A stretch of DNA of 64,000 bases from Thermohalobaculum sp963700775 (GCA_963700775.1 CAVOYU010000006.1:62001-126000), one strand, 5' to 3'. Positions 1-9,011 are shown, counted from the first letter of the stretch. The notes: generated by a model from the sequence alone, not told the origin. Program-made: numbers and translations.

Positions 1-104
1 CCATTGTCGAGGCCGCCCTTCCCGACCAGCGCAAGTTCGGCATGGTGCTGAAGGCGGGCCTCCCGAAGGGATTCGTCCCGCCCTCGACGATCGCGGCGGA
101 ATAG
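1..104 (+). CDS. 3' end of an unidentified gene
   Basis: An open frame enters from the left edge and ends at a TAG at 102-104, giving the last 33 residues of a protein (ending PSTIAAE). The tail has no motif that I can assign to a family. It runs in the same direction as the acyl-CoA dehydrogenase that follows about 130 nt downstream, so it may belong to the same catabolic cluster. Confidence 0.5.
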   Translation, partial: IVEAALPDQRKFGMVLKAGLPKGFVPPSTIAAE

Positions 105-140
105 GCACGTGCGCCCCCGGCCGGGAGCCCGAACGGTGCG

Positions 141-167
141 CCTCCCTCCCCCTTGTGGGGGAGAGGG
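141..167. repeat. CCCCC-TTGT-GGGGG extragenic palindrome, copy 1
   Basis: A perfect 7-bp stem (CTCCCCC at 146-152, GGGGGAG at 157-163) with loop TTGT sits between the partial gene and the acyl-CoA dehydrogenase. The same core recurs at 30951-30975. Elements with this core are common between genes in alphaproteobacterial genomes. Confidence 0.7.
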
Positions 168-231
168 ACGCCTGACGGCGACCAACGGCGCCCCTCCCCG
201 ACGCACGAACAGGCCTGACCGAGCAAAGCCC

Positions 232-1404
232 ATGACAGACCTCTCCCTCCCCCTCACCGACCCCTGGACCGACATCCGCGAGGGGGTCGTTCAGGTCTGC
301 GCCCGCTTCCCTAACGAGTACTGGATCCGCCTCGACGCCGCGTCCGAGTACCCGCACGACTTCGTCGACTCGCTCACCGAGGCCGGCTATCTGGGTGCGC
401 TGATCCCCGAGGAATACGGCGGCTCCGGCCTCCCCATCGCCGCCGGGGGCGCGATCCTCGAGACGATCCACGCGGCCGGCTGCAACGCCGCCGCCTGCCA
501 CGCGCAGATGTACACCATGGGCACCGTGCTGCGGCACGGCTCGGAGGAGCAGAAGCGCCGCTACCTGCCCGAGATAGCCTCCGGCAGGCTCCGCCTCCAG
601 GCCTTCGGGGTGACCGAGCCCACTACCGGCTCGGACACCACCCAGCTCAAGACCCGTGCGGTGCGCGAGGGCAACCAGTACGTGGTGAACGGCCAGAAGG
701 TCTGGACCTCGCGCGCCCTCCAGTCCGACCTGATGCTGCTCCTCGCCCGCACCACGCCCGCCGCCGAGGTCAAGCGGCGGGCCGACGGCATCTCCGTCTT
801 CCTCGTCGACCTGCGCGAGGCGGTCGGCAAAGGCGTCGAGATCCGCAAGCTCGACGCCGCGATCAACCACAACACCACCGAGGTGTTCATAGATAACCTG
901 AAGCTCCCGCCAGAATGCCTTGTCGGCGAAGAGGGAAAGGGCTTCCGCTACATCCTCGACGGCATGAATGCCGAGCGAATCCTGATCGCCCATGAATCGC
1001 TCGGCGATGGCCGCTACTTCATCGGCCGCGCCGCCGGCTACGCGAAGGAGCGGGTGGTCTTCGGCCACCCGATCGGCCGGAACCAGGGCATCCAGTTCCC
1101 GATCGCCCGCGCGCATGCCGAGCTCGAGGCCGCCACGCTGCTCGTCCGCAAGGCCGCCGCCCTGTTCGATGCCGGGCAGGATTGCGGCGCCGAGGCCAAC
1201 ATGGGCAAGATGCTCGCCTCCGAGGCCGCCTGGCACGCGGCGGAAGCGGCGATGCAGACCTTTGGTGGCTTCGCCTTCGCCCGCGAATACGGCATCGAGC
1301 GCAAGTGGCGCGAGTGCCGCCTCTACCAGACCGCGCCGATCTCGACCAACATGATCCTCGCCTATATCGGCCAGCATGTGCTGGGGATGCCCCGGTCGTA
1401 CTGA
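232..1404 (+). CDS. Acyl-CoA dehydrogenase family protein
   Basis: Predicted FAD-dependent acyl-CoA dehydrogenase of 390 residues, the usual family length, expected to introduce an alpha,beta double bond into an acyl-CoA in the cytoplasm. The N-terminal helical domain has the PEEYGGSGLP motif, the middle beta domain has the family signature FGVTEPTTGSDTTQLKT, and the C-terminal helical domain contains the FGGFAFAREYGIERKWRECR segment. The ATG at 232 is preferred over an upstream GTG at 109, because the extra 41 residues are low-complexity and overlap an extragenic palindrome. The tail reads LYQTAPISTN where short-chain family members have the YEGT glutamate, so the usual catalytic base is not at that position. 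The HAL-like gene follows after 29 nt and is probably co-transcribed. Substrate unknown. Confidence 0.88.
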   Translation: MTDLSLPLTDPWTDIREGVVQVCARFPNEYWIRLDAASEYPHDFVDSLTEAGYLGALIPEEYGGSGLPIAAGGAILETIHAAGCNAAACHAQMYTMGTVLRHGSEEQKRRYLPEIASGRLRLQAFGVTEPTTGSDTTQLKTRAVREGNQYVVNGQKVWTSRALQSDLMLLLARTTPAAEVKRRADGISVFLVDLREAVGKGVEIRKLDAAINHNTTEVFIDNLKLPPECLVGEEGKGFRYILDGMNAERILIAHESLGDGRYFIGRAAGYAKERVVFGHPIGRNQGIQFPIARAHAELEAATLLVRKAAALFDAGQDCGAEANMGKMLASEAAWHAAEAAMQTFGGFAFAREYGIERKWRECRLYQTAPISTNMILAYIGQHVLGMPRSY

Positions 1405-1433
1405 GCCGCGCCACCCCCCAGCCGGAGCGCCCG

Positions 1434-2861
1434 ATGACCGTCACGCTGAACGCCCGCGCCGACCTGACGCTCGAAGCTGCCCGCCGCGTCGCCTGGGGCG
1501 GCGAGGCGGTGGTGCTGGGCACGACCTCGCAGAAGGCCATGGTCGAGGCCCGCGCCCGCTTCCTGCGCCTGATCGAGGACCCGGAGATTACCATCTACGG
1601 CGTCACCTCCGGCTACGGCCAGCACGCCAAGAACCGGCTGAAGCCGGAGGAGCGCAAGGCCCATGCCGCCCGCCCCTCCATCGCTCCCGCCGCCTCATGG
1701 GGCGATCCCGTCCCCGAGCGCGTCGCCCGCGGCATCGTCTTCGCCCGGCTCGCCAACTTCGTCGAGGGTGACGCCGCCGCCAGCCCCGCCATCGCCAACG
1801 GCGTCGCGGCGATGCTGGACGGCCGCAAGCTACCGCCGGTTCCGGCGCGCGGGCAGGGTGGCGCCGGCGAGATCCTGTCGCTCGCGCCCCTGTTCCTGCC
1901 GCTGATGCAGTCGATGACGCTCGAGGAGAAAGACTCGCTCTCCCTGATCAACGGCTCGCCCTCGGCGACCGCGCTGGTGGTCGACGGCGCGCTCGCCGCC
2001 ATGCCCCGGCTCGAGGTCGCGGCCGAGATCATTGCCCTCGCCTGCGAGGCCTTCGACGCGCCGCTCGGCCATTTCGACGCCGAGCTCGACCGCTGCTGGA
2101 ACAACCCGCACGACGCCTGGGCGCTGGCCCGGCTGCGAGAGCTCATCGCCGGCGGCCATGGCGGCCCGCGGCGACCCTACCAGGCCCCGGTCAGCTTCCG
2201 CATCGCGCCCCGCATCCTCGGCCAGGGCCACCTCGCGGCCAGCCTGGCCCGCAAGGTCGCCGAGGAGTCGCTCCCGGCTATGTCGGACAACCCGGCGATC
2301 CTGCCGCCCGATGCGCAGAACCCGAACGGCCGGGCGGTATCGACCGGCGGCTACCACAACGCCCAGGCGCCGATGGCGCTCGACATGCTGACGGCGGCCT
2401 ATGCCAATCTCTGCGTCATCGCCGAGCGAATGAGCGCCAAGATGCTCGATGCGAACATCTCGCTCCTGCCTCCGAACCTCAATGCCGGGCAGGGCCGGCC
2501 CTACTTCGGCTGCCTCGCCATGGCCGCGACCGGCTACGAGGAGGAGGCGCGGATGCTCGCCACGGCGACCCTTCTCCCCGGCAGCGAATCCGGTGGGTTC
2601 GGCCAGAACGACGTCGCCTCGCCGGTCTTCCTCGCCTGGTCGAAGCAGGAGCGGGCCGGGCTGCTGCTGGAGCAGGCGCTGTCAGCCCTCGCGGCCATCG
2701 CGGTGCTGGCCCTCGAGGTCACGGGGTGCCCCGCCCCCGGGCCGCTCGTCGCCCTGGCCCGGACCGTGCGCGAGCATGTGCCGCCGGAGGAGGGCACGGT
2801 CCCAGGCCCGGCCACGGGCGCGCTGGCCGAATGGCTGAGGGCGCGGGTCTATGCGGCCTGA
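1434..2861 (+). CDS. Histidine/aromatic ammonia-lyase family protein without the MIO serine
   Basis: A 475-residue protein aligning along its length with histidine ammonia-lyases. It keeps the N-terminal tyrosine motif (IYGVTSGYG, Tyr55), the NGSPSATALV segment, PVSFRIAPRILGQ in place of the family's QDPYSLRC region, SDNPAI for TDNP, and a C-terminal SGGFGQNDVAS block. In true lyases an Ala-Ser-Gly triad cyclises to the electrophilic MIO cofactor. Here the equivalent stretch reads GQGGAGEILSLAPL, with Ala144-Gly145-Glu146 and no Ser or Cys to form MIO. Either the protein is not an ammonia lyase or it uses another mechanism. It lies directly downstream of the acyl-CoA dehydrogenase. Family fold is confident, function unknown. 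Confidence 0.8.
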   Translation: MTVTLNARADLTLEAARRVAWGGEAVVLGTTSQKAMVEARARFLRLIEDPEITIYGVTSGYGQHAKNRLKPEERKAHAARPSIAPAASWGDPVPERVARGIVFARLANFVEGDAAASPAIANGVAAMLDGRKLPPVPARGQGGAGEILSLAPLFLPLMQSMTLEEKDSLSLINGSPSATALVVDGALAAMPRLEVAAEIIALACEAFDAPLGHFDAELDRCWNNPHDAWALARLRELIAGGHGGPRRPYQAPVSFRIAPRILGQGHLAASLARKVAEESLPAMSDNPAILPPDAQNPNGRAVSTGGYHNAQAPMALDMLTAAYANLCVIAERMSAKMLDANISLLPPNLNAGQGRPYFGCLAMAATGYEEEARMLATATLLPGSESGGFGQNDVASPVFLAWSKQERAGLLLEQALSALAAIAVLALEVTGCPAPGPLVALARTVREHVPPEEGTVPGPATGALAEWLRARVYAA

Positions 2862-2874
2862 GCAGGGAGGAACC

Positions 2875-3273
2875 TCAGTTCAGATAGTCCCGGATCAGCA
2901 GCCGGCTGGTCAGCGGCAGCTCGGTTTGGCAGGCGACCTCGGCGGGCGAGCGGGCGGTCACCTCGACCCGGTACATCGACGGCTCGACATATTCCCCGCA
3001 ATAGCGCCGCCAGGCGCCGCCGTCGCGGATCTCGACCTCGAGCGAGGCCTCGCCGTCGATTTCCAGCCAGAACATCCGGGCCTCGCCGGGGCCGAGCTGT
3101 GCCTCGCCGAGAATGTGGCCAGGCTTCGTCTGCAAGACGATCCGCAGCTCCAGCGGCTCGGTCCCGGCATTGCGGACCACCGCGCTCGACCCGTCCAGCC
3201 AGAGCCCGTTCGGCGCGACGACGAGGATGGCCGCCACGCCAATTGCCAGCAACACCACAAGAGTCCGGGTCAT
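2875..3273 (-). CDS. Small exported protein of unknown function
   Basis: A 132-residue protein starting MTRTLVVLLAIGVAAILVVA, an obvious N-terminal signal peptide or membrane anchor. It is followed by a mainly beta-type segment with two cysteines (RRYCGEY and EVACQTEL) that could form a disulfide in the periplasm. The ATG at 3273 begins the hydrophobic segment; the longer upstream frame is arginine-rich and unlikely. The gene converges on the HAL-like gene (stop codons 13 nt apart) and diverges from the lyase at 3447. I do not recognise the family. Confidence 0.6.
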   Translation of the reverse strand: MTRTLVVLLAIGVAAILVVAPNGLWLDGSSAVVRNAGTEPLELRIVLQTKPGHILGEAQLGPGEARMFWLEIDGEASLEVEIRDGGAWRRYCGEYVEPSMYRVEVTARSPAEVACQTELPLTSRLLIRDYLN

Positions 3274-3446
3274 CGTCACCCTACGCGCCCCCTTCACCCA
3301 CCGGGGCCGATCATAGAGCGCGGATCGGCGCGAAATGTGGCGGCCCCATTCCGCTCTGCGGCAGCCCCCGCGCTTGCCTCGCCTGTCCCGGCGCTGCAAG
3401 TTGGGGCCGCTTCCGCCGACCCAACAAACTGCCCGGAGATGCCCCG

Positions 3447-4325
3447 ATGACCGAGACCCCCCGCCAGTGGTTCGCCCGCGCGCTCGACAGCGGCGAGATG
3501 ATCGTCGCGCCCGGCGTCTATGATGGGCTGATGGCCCAGCTCGTCGTCCGCGCCGGCTTCCGCGCCGCCTACATGACCGGGGCCGGCACCGCCGTCAGCC
3601 ACGGGCTGCCAGACTACGGCCTGATGACCATGACCGAGATGGTCGCCAACGCCGCCCGCATCGCTGCCGCCGCCGACCTTGCGGTGATTGCCGACGCCGA
3701 CACAGGCTTTGGCAACGAGCTCAACGTCACGCGCGCGGTCCGCGAGTATGAGCGCGCCGGGGTGGTGGCGATCCATATCGAGGATCAGGGCTTCCCGAAA
3801 AAATGCGGTCATCTCGACGACAAGGTGATCGTACCCGCAATGGAGTGGTTGGCAAAGATCCGTGCCGCTGCCGCGGCGCGACAGGATCCGGACTTCAAAA
3901 TCATCGCCCGAACCGACGCCCGCGCACCCATCGGCTTTGACGAGGCGATCTCGCGTGCCAATGCAGCGCTGGAGGCCGGTGCCGACATAGCCTTCGTCGA
4001 GGCGCCGCAGACGCTGGACGAACTCCGCACCGTACCGAAGCTGGTGAATGGGCCTTGCCTCTTCAACTTGGTCTATGGTGGCAAGACCCCGGACATCGAC
4101 CTCGCGACGGCGAGCGAAATGGGATTCCGCCTTGCCATTCTGCCGGACGTCCTTTGGCGCGAGGCGGTGATGGCAATGGAGCGCGCGCTTGCCGGTATCG
4201 CCAGCGGGCATCTTCCGGACCAGAAGAGTGGCCTCAATGTGCGTGACCTTTTCGCCCGGGCCGGAGCCGACGAATGGGATGCCCTGCGCACACGCTTTAA
4301 CTTCACCGACCAGGCGGCGGAGTAA
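3447..4325 (+). CDS. Isocitrate lyase/PEP mutase family C-C lyase
   Basis: A 292-residue TIM-barrel enzyme of the isocitrate lyase/phosphoenolpyruvate mutase superfamily. It has the metal-binding IADADTGFGN motif (Asp83, Asp85), the flexible-loop catalytic motif PKKCGH (Cys120) and VEAPQT further on. Possession of KKCGH fits true lyases such as methylisocitrate lyase or dimethylmalate lyase, which split a 2-hydroxy or 2-methyl tricarboxylate or dicarboxylate. The start at 3447 follows CGGAGATGCCCCG. Only 5 nt separate it from the SDR, so both are probably one transcript. The exact substrate cannot be read from sequence; a second superfamily member, lacking the cysteine, lies at 35599. Confidence 0.85.
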   Translation: MTETPRQWFARALDSGEMIVAPGVYDGLMAQLVVRAGFRAAYMTGAGTAVSHGLPDYGLMTMTEMVANAARIAAAADLAVIADADTGFGNELNVTRAVREYERAGVVAIHIEDQGFPKKCGHLDDKVIVPAMEWLAKIRAAAAARQDPDFKIIARTDARAPIGFDEAISRANAALEAGADIAFVEAPQTLDELRTVPKLVNGPCLFNLVYGGKTPDIDLATASEMGFRLAILPDVLWREAVMAMERALAGIASGHLPDQKSGLNVRDLFARAGADEWDALRTRFNFTDQAAE

Positions 4326-4330
4326 GGCGT

Positions 4331-5074
4331 ATGGCATCGGCGCGCCGCACGGCGCTGATCACCGGGGCCGGACAGAACATCGGCCGCGCCATCGCCCGTC
4401 ATCTCGCCGCCGATGGGTTCAACGTCGTTGTCAATGGTAGAACTAAACGGGCGGCTTGCGAGAAGACGGCCGAACTCGCGAGAGCGCATGGGGTCGAGGC
4501 GGAAGTCGCCATGGGCGATGTCGGCACCGAGTCCGGCTGCGCGGATGTCGCCGGAACTGGCATCTCCCGATTCGGGCGAATCGATGTACTGGTCCACAAT
4601 GCCGCGATACGGCCGGCTTCGCCGTTCCTCGAGATGGAAGAGGCCGAGTTCCGCCGCGTGGTCGACGTCAATCTGATGGGCGCCTTCTGGCTTGCGCGGC
4701 TGTGCCTGCCCGGCATGATTAGGGAGGGATGGGGCCGGATCGTCACCTTCGCCGGCATGAACGCAATACACGGCTACAATGGCCGCGCCCATGTCTCGGT
4801 CTCGAAGCATGGTGCGTGGGGCCTGGCGAAAGCGCTGGCGAAGGAATTCGGGCCGAAGGGCATTACGGTCAACTGCGTCTCACCAGGACCGATCCGGTCT
4901 GACCATGACGACAAGGGGATGACTGACCACATCCAGAAGCAGGTCGGCCGAATCCCGCTCGGCCGCCTCGGAGAGCCGGATGAGGTCGCGGCGATGGTGT
5001 CGCTCCTCGCGTCGAAGCAAGGCGGCTTCATCAATGGTCAGCTCATCCAGGTAAATGGTGGAGCGGAGACCTGA
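4331..5074 (+). CDS. SDR-family protein lacking the catalytic Tyr
   Basis: A 247-residue short-chain dehydrogenase/reductase fold protein. The Rossmann motif is TGAGQNIG near residues 11-18, followed by VHNAAIRP (NNAG-like) and the C-terminal INGQLIQVNGG block of classical SDRs. The active-site segment reads GRAHVSVSKHG: lysine is present, but the position of the YxxxK tyrosine is valine. The usual upstream serine is also not evident in TFAGMNAIHGYN. It is likely an NAD(P)-binding enzyme with altered chemistry, or a non-catalytic partner. It is probably translated with the lyase 5 nt upstream. Confidence 0.82.
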   Translation: MASARRTALITGAGQNIGRAIARHLAADGFNVVVNGRTKRAACEKTAELARAHGVEAEVAMGDVGTESGCADVAGTGISRFGRIDVLVHNAAIRPASPFLEMEEAEFRRVVDVNLMGAFWLARLCLPGMIREGWGRIVTFAGMNAIHGYNGRAHVSVSKHGAWGLAKALAKEFGPKGITVNCVSPGPIRSDHDDKGMTDHIQKQVGRIPLGRLGEPDEVAAMVSLLASKQGGFINGQLIQVNGGAET

Positions 5075-5336
5075 AAGGCCGGCAACCGATGAAACGGAGC
5101 TGGATCGCGGGGCGGGCCAATGCGGTCTGTCTGCGCGCCTCGATCGATGCGCAATAGATCCTACCCGTAGCGGGCGCTCGTTGAGCTGGGACCATCGTAG
5201 TCCTTGTCAACGACGGTAGCCAATGCCAGTGATGAACTCGATCGCCAGCTCGTTCCCTTGTATCAGACTGATCGTTGCCGGACATTTACACTCGGGTCTC
5301 GCAGCCCATCGGCCGCTCTGAGACGGAATGATACGC

Positions 5337-6245
5337 CTACTGGGATCTCAACCGCGGATCGAGTGCGTCGCGCACCGCGTCACCAAACAGGTTGAAACCG
5401 AAAACGCCCAGTGAGATCGCGATGCCGGGATAGATGGCGATCCAAGGCTCTGAGCGGATGAACTCCTGGGCGTTGCGTAGCATCAGGCCCCAGGCCGGTA
5501 GCGGATCCTGGACACCAAGGCCAAGGAACGACAGCGAGGCCTCGAGAAGGATCGCCTCGCCGACGAAGGCGGTAATCATGATCAGGTAGGGCGCCATTAC
5601 GTTCGGCACCATATGGCGCAGGATGATCCGCGAGTTCGAGAAGCCGTTGGCGCGGGCTGCGTCCACATAGGGTATCTCGCGGATCGCCAGCGCGCTGGAG
5701 CGCACCACGCGGGCGCAGCGCGGGATGAAGGGGATCGTGATGGCGATGATCACGAAATAGATCGATGCGTCGGTCGAGACCTTGGCCGCGCGCGTGATCG
5801 AAACGATCGACAGCGCCATGACGATCAGTGGGAAGGCCATGAAAATGTCGATGATGCGCTGGAAGATCAGGTCGATCTTGCCGCCGAAATAGGCGCTGCC
5901 GACACCCAGGACCAGCCCGGTGGTGGCGCCGACGATGGCGCAGGTGAAGCCGACGAACAGCGCCGTCCGCGACCCGGCCATCACCCGCGAGAGGATGTCG
6001 CGGCCCCATTCGTCGGTGCCGAAGATGAAGGGCCAGCCCGGCGGCGTGAACTGGTGCTCGTAGGAATTCGTGATTGGATCGTAGGGCACAATCCAGGGTG
6101 CAAGGATGGCGATCAGGATATAAAGGATCACCACGACGGCCCCGGCGGTGCCCAGCGGCTGCTTGCGGGCGAAGACCTGGATGCGTTTCCCGAGGCTGGG
6201 GCGATCGCGAAGCTCTTCGAGTTGGTCGACGGAGGTGTCGGTCAT
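5337..6245 (-). CDS. dppC: Dipeptide/oligopeptide ABC transporter permease, DppC type
   Basis: A 302-residue inner-membrane permease, last gene of the dpp-type operon. It has a short cytoplasmic N-terminus, a first membrane span (residues about 32-52), the family segment FGTDEWGRDILSRV, then five further spans. The EAA loop that contacts the ATPase reads AARANGFSNSRIILRHMVPN. The frame is open 15 codons upstream, but the ATG at 6245 gives the normal cytoplasmic N-terminus (MTDTSVDQLEEL) and leaves a 10-nt gap from dppB. It pairs with DppB to form the pore for a peptide or similar solute delivered by the binding protein encoded upstream. Confidence 0.9.
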   Translation of the reverse strand: MTDTSVDQLEELRDRPSLGKRIQVFARKQPLGTAGAVVVILYILIAILAPWIVPYDPITNSYEHQFTPPGWPFIFGTDEWGRDILSRVMAGSRTALFVGFTCAIVGATTGLVLGVGSAYFGGKIDLIFQRIIDIFMAFPLIVMALSIVSITRAAKVSTDASIYFVIIAITIPFIPRCARVVRSSALAIREIPYVDAARANGFSNSRIILRHMVPNVMAPYLIMITAFVGEAILLEASLSFLGLGVQDPLPAWGLMLRNAQEFIRSEPWIAIYPGIAISLGVFGFNLFGDAVRDALDPRLRSQ

Positions 6246-6255
6246 GGCGATTGCC

Positions 6256-7227
6256 TCAGCTGTAGCGGATGCGCGGATCGAGCCACGCATAGAGGATATC
6301 GACGACGATGTTGCAGAAAACGAACACCAGGACGATGATCATCACGATGGCCTGGGTCATTGCATAGTCATTGAAGGTCACCGACTGCACCAGCAGCCGC
6401 CCCAGACCGTTCAGGTTGAACACCTGCTCAGTCACCACCAGGCCACCCATCAGGAAGGCGAATTCCATGCCGATGATGGTGATCACCGGCAGCAGCGCGT
6501 TCTTCAGGGCGTGGCGGTTGATGATCAGCTTCTCGACGAGACCCTTGGCACGGGCGGTCCGCACGTAGTCCTCGCGCAGGACTTCGAGCAGGGACGAGCG
6601 GGTCATGCGGGTCGAGACCGCTGAGTATCGGTAGCCGGTCGCCAGCGCCGGCCAGATCGTCATCGACAGGTTATATTGCCAGTCCTCCCATAGGGGGACG
6701 TAATCGATTGGAGGCGTCCATCGGACCCCGGTCATCATCTGCGAGACCGTCAAGAGTCCAAGGATGATCAGGATTCCCAGGAAAAACGAGGGGACGGCAA
6801 TGCCGGCGATCGAGACGGTCCGGACCAGGTAGTCGATCCAGGAATTCTGGTAGACGGCCGAGAGCGTGCCCAGGGGTATCGCGATGATGATCGAGACAAC
6901 GGTGGCCATGATCGCGATCTGCAGGCTCAGCTCGAAGCGCAGCCCGATTTCGTGCGTGATCTCGCGTCCGGTCCACAGGGATTTTCCGAAGTCGAAGGTC
7001 ACGATGCCGACAAGGAAATCACCGAACTGGATCATGATCGGGCGGTCCAGCCCCAGGTTTTTCTGGCAGATCTGGACTTCCTTGATGTCATAGGCGCCGC
7101 CGTCGGCACCGACCTTCAGTTCGCAGACGTCGCCGGGCATCAGGCGCAGCAGGAAGAAGATCACGAAGGCCGCACCGATGACGGTGGGTATCATGAGTAG
7201 GAAGCGCTTGAAGACGTATTGCCACAT
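6256..7227 (-). CDS. dppB: Dipeptide/oligopeptide ABC transporter permease, DppB type
   Basis: A 323-residue permease with the typical start MWQYVFKRFLLMIPTVIGAA, LRLMPGD, a periplasmic domain, and five or six membrane spans. The EAA-type loop is VRTARAKGLVEKLIINRHALKNALLP. The C-terminus, YAWLDPRIRYS, is characteristic of the DppB family. It is transcribed between dppA and dppC. An inverted repeat lies between dppA and this gene. Confidence 0.92.
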   Translation of the reverse strand: MWQYVFKRFLLMIPTVIGAAFVIFFLLRLMPGDVCELKVGADGGAYDIKEVQICQKNLGLDRPIMIQFGDFLVGIVTFDFGKSLWTGREITHEIGLRFELSLQIAIMATVVSIIIAIPLGTLSAVYQNSWIDYLVRTVSIAGIAVPSFFLGILIILGLLTVSQMMTGVRWTPPIDYVPLWEDWQYNLSMTIWPALATGYRYSAVSTRMTRSSLLEVLREDYVRTARAKGLVEKLIINRHALKNALLPVITIIGMEFAFLMGGLVVTEQVFNLNGLGRLLVQSVTFNDYAMTQAIVMIIVLVFVFCNIVVDILYAWLDPRIRYS

Positions 7228-7278
7228 CTGCGGGCTCGCTTTTCTGAGAGTATGCCAGCGGCGGAACCTGGCCGGGCA

Positions 7279-7303
7279 GGGGCGGCCGGTGTCCGGCCGC
7301 CCC
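7279..7303 (-). terminator. Intercistronic hairpin between dppA and dppB
   Basis: Perfect inverted repeat GGGGCGGCCGG / CCGGCCGCCCC with a 3-nt loop, 15 nt after the dppA stop. There is no T-run on the transcribed strand. A hairpin directly after a binding-protein gene usually stabilises its mRNA or attenuates expression of the permeases. Confidence 0.6.
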
Positions 7304-7317
7304 GATTTTCGATTGGC

Positions 7318-8916
7318 TTACTGGTCGAGCCAGATCTGGTCGAGCTGCTGCGCCAGGTAGTGGCTTGGCGCGATCTTCCAGCCCTTCACGTAGGAGCGGT
7401 ACGGGTTGATCTTGTACCACCACAGCGTGATCGCCTGGCTGGCGTCCGTGTCGAGGATCAGCTTCTCATACTCACGCATGATCTTGCGCTGCTCGTCGAC
7501 GGTGCCTGCCCTGCTGAGCTGCTCGTAGAGCTCATTCGCCTTCGGGTTCTCATACCCCGAGTGGTTCGAACCGCCGCCCGGGATGAAGAACGACACGTCC
7601 GCAATCGGGTTGATCACCGACTGGCAGTTGAAGTCGATCGACACGTCGTGCTCGTAGGTCTTGCGCAGGATGTCATAGAACACCGGCGACGGGTTGACCT
7701 GCTGCTCGAAGTTCAGACCGACCTGCTTCCACTGGTCCACCAGCCAGGTGCCGACGACCTGGTAGGGCTGGTCGACGCCGCGGTTGTTGAAGACGTAGGT
7801 TTTACTCAGATCGACGCCCGCCTCGGCCAGGAGCCGACGCGCCTCGGCGCGATTGGCTTCCAGGTCCTTGCCGTAACCGGCGATCTCGACCAGCTCTTCT
7901 TCGGTTGCGGCCAGCGGGTGGTTCGGGAACACGATGCCGCCGACCGTCTTCACGATGGCAATCTTCGATAGGTACTGCGACCCGCCCCAACGGTCGATGG
8001 CGAGGCTCAGGGCCCGGCGTACGCGAGCGTCGTTCATCGGCGCGCGACGGTGGTTCGGCGTGGCGATCAGCACGCAGTTCCAGTCGGTTTCCTGCACGGT
8101 GATCTTGTCGCCCAGGGCGGCAACCAGTTCGTCGCGCTGCTTCGGTGGGAAGCCGCGGAACTCGATCGAGGCGCGGTCACCCTCGATGGCCTGCACGCGG
8201 GCAGACATCTGGGTGGCGATGATCGCCTTGAAGCCATCAAGGTAGGGCTTGCCCTCCATGTGGTAGTTTTCGTTCTTGACACCTTCGACCGAGGCGCCCG
8301 GATCAAGCTTGGAGAACTTGAAGGGCCCGGTGCCGTTCACGTTGGTCTGGTGCCACTCGTAGCCGTGCTCGTCGAGGTCCTTCTTCGAGTAGACGAAGTT
8401 GAACGGGTTCGCGAGCGCCGGCAGGAACGCGCCCGACGGGTATTCCAGGTTGAAGACGAGCGTCGTCGCATCCGGCGCCTCGACCGACTTCACCATCACG
8501 TAGAAGTCCTTGTAGGACGACCGGATGCCCTCGGGCGGGTTAATGATCTTGTCGTAGGTCGCCTTGACGTCCGCCGAGCTCAGCGGCGTGCCATCGTGGA
8601 AGGTGACGCCTTCCTTGATCTTGAAGGTCCAGATCAAGCCGTCGGCCGAAGTTTCCCAACCAGTGCAAAGATCGCACTGGATGTCGGTCGGGTCGGACGG
8701 GTTGTCCGGGTTGACCCGCACCAGCAGGCTGTAGAACGGAGCGATCGGGTGGATCGTGCCGAACGTGGTTTCGATATGGCCGTCGAAGGACGGAGCCTCG
8801 GACGCGACGACGAAGTTAAGGATGCCGCCGTATTTCGGCTCCTCCGCCTTCGCGCTTACGGACAAGGCAGCCGCAGCCACCGCGCCGAGAGCCAGTTTCC
8901 AGAGTTTGGTTCGCAT
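7318..8916 (-). CDS. dppA: ABC transporter periplasmic solute-binding protein, DppA/SBP_bac_5 family
   Basis: A 532-residue family 5 extracytoplasmic binding protein. The signal peptide is MRTKLWKLALGAVAAAALSVSAKA, with cleavage expected after the AKA. The mature part has the family's GVTFHDGTPLSSADVKATYDK segment, DARVRRALSLAIDR, and a C-terminal YVKGWKIAPSHYL. It captures a peptide, opine or similar solute in the periplasm and delivers it to DppBC. The gene lies 95 nt downstream of the dppF stop; the polycistron order is D, F, A, B, C. The specificity cannot be told from sequence. Confidence 0.92.
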   Translation of the reverse strand: MRTKLWKLALGAVAAAALSVSAKAEEPKYGGILNFVVASEAPSFDGHIETTFGTIHPIAPFYSLLVRVNPDNPSDPTDIQCDLCTGWETSADGLIWTFKIKEGVTFHDGTPLSSADVKATYDKIINPPEGIRSSYKDFYVMVKSVEAPDATTLVFNLEYPSGAFLPALANPFNFVYSKKDLDEHGYEWHQTNVNGTGPFKFSKLDPGASVEGVKNENYHMEGKPYLDGFKAIIATQMSARVQAIEGDRASIEFRGFPPKQRDELVAALGDKITVQETDWNCVLIATPNHRRAPMNDARVRRALSLAIDRWGGSQYLSKIAIVKTVGGIVFPNHPLAATEEELVEIAGYGKDLEANRAEARRLLAEAGVDLSKTYVFNNRGVDQPYQVVGTWLVDQWKQVGLNFEQQVNPSPVFYDILRKTYEHDVSIDFNCQSVINPIADVSFFIPGGGSNHSGYENPKANELYEQLSRAGTVDEQRKIMREYEKLILDTDASQAITLWWYKINPYRSYVKGWKIAPSHYLAQQLDQIWLDQ

Positions 8917-9011
8917 CAGTTCCTCCCTGTTTCGCTCACCATTGACTTGCCGGCGCGCTTGCGTGCGCTCTTACGTTTTCCCCCCCTTTCCCGAGGGGTT
9001 GCTCTACTCGA

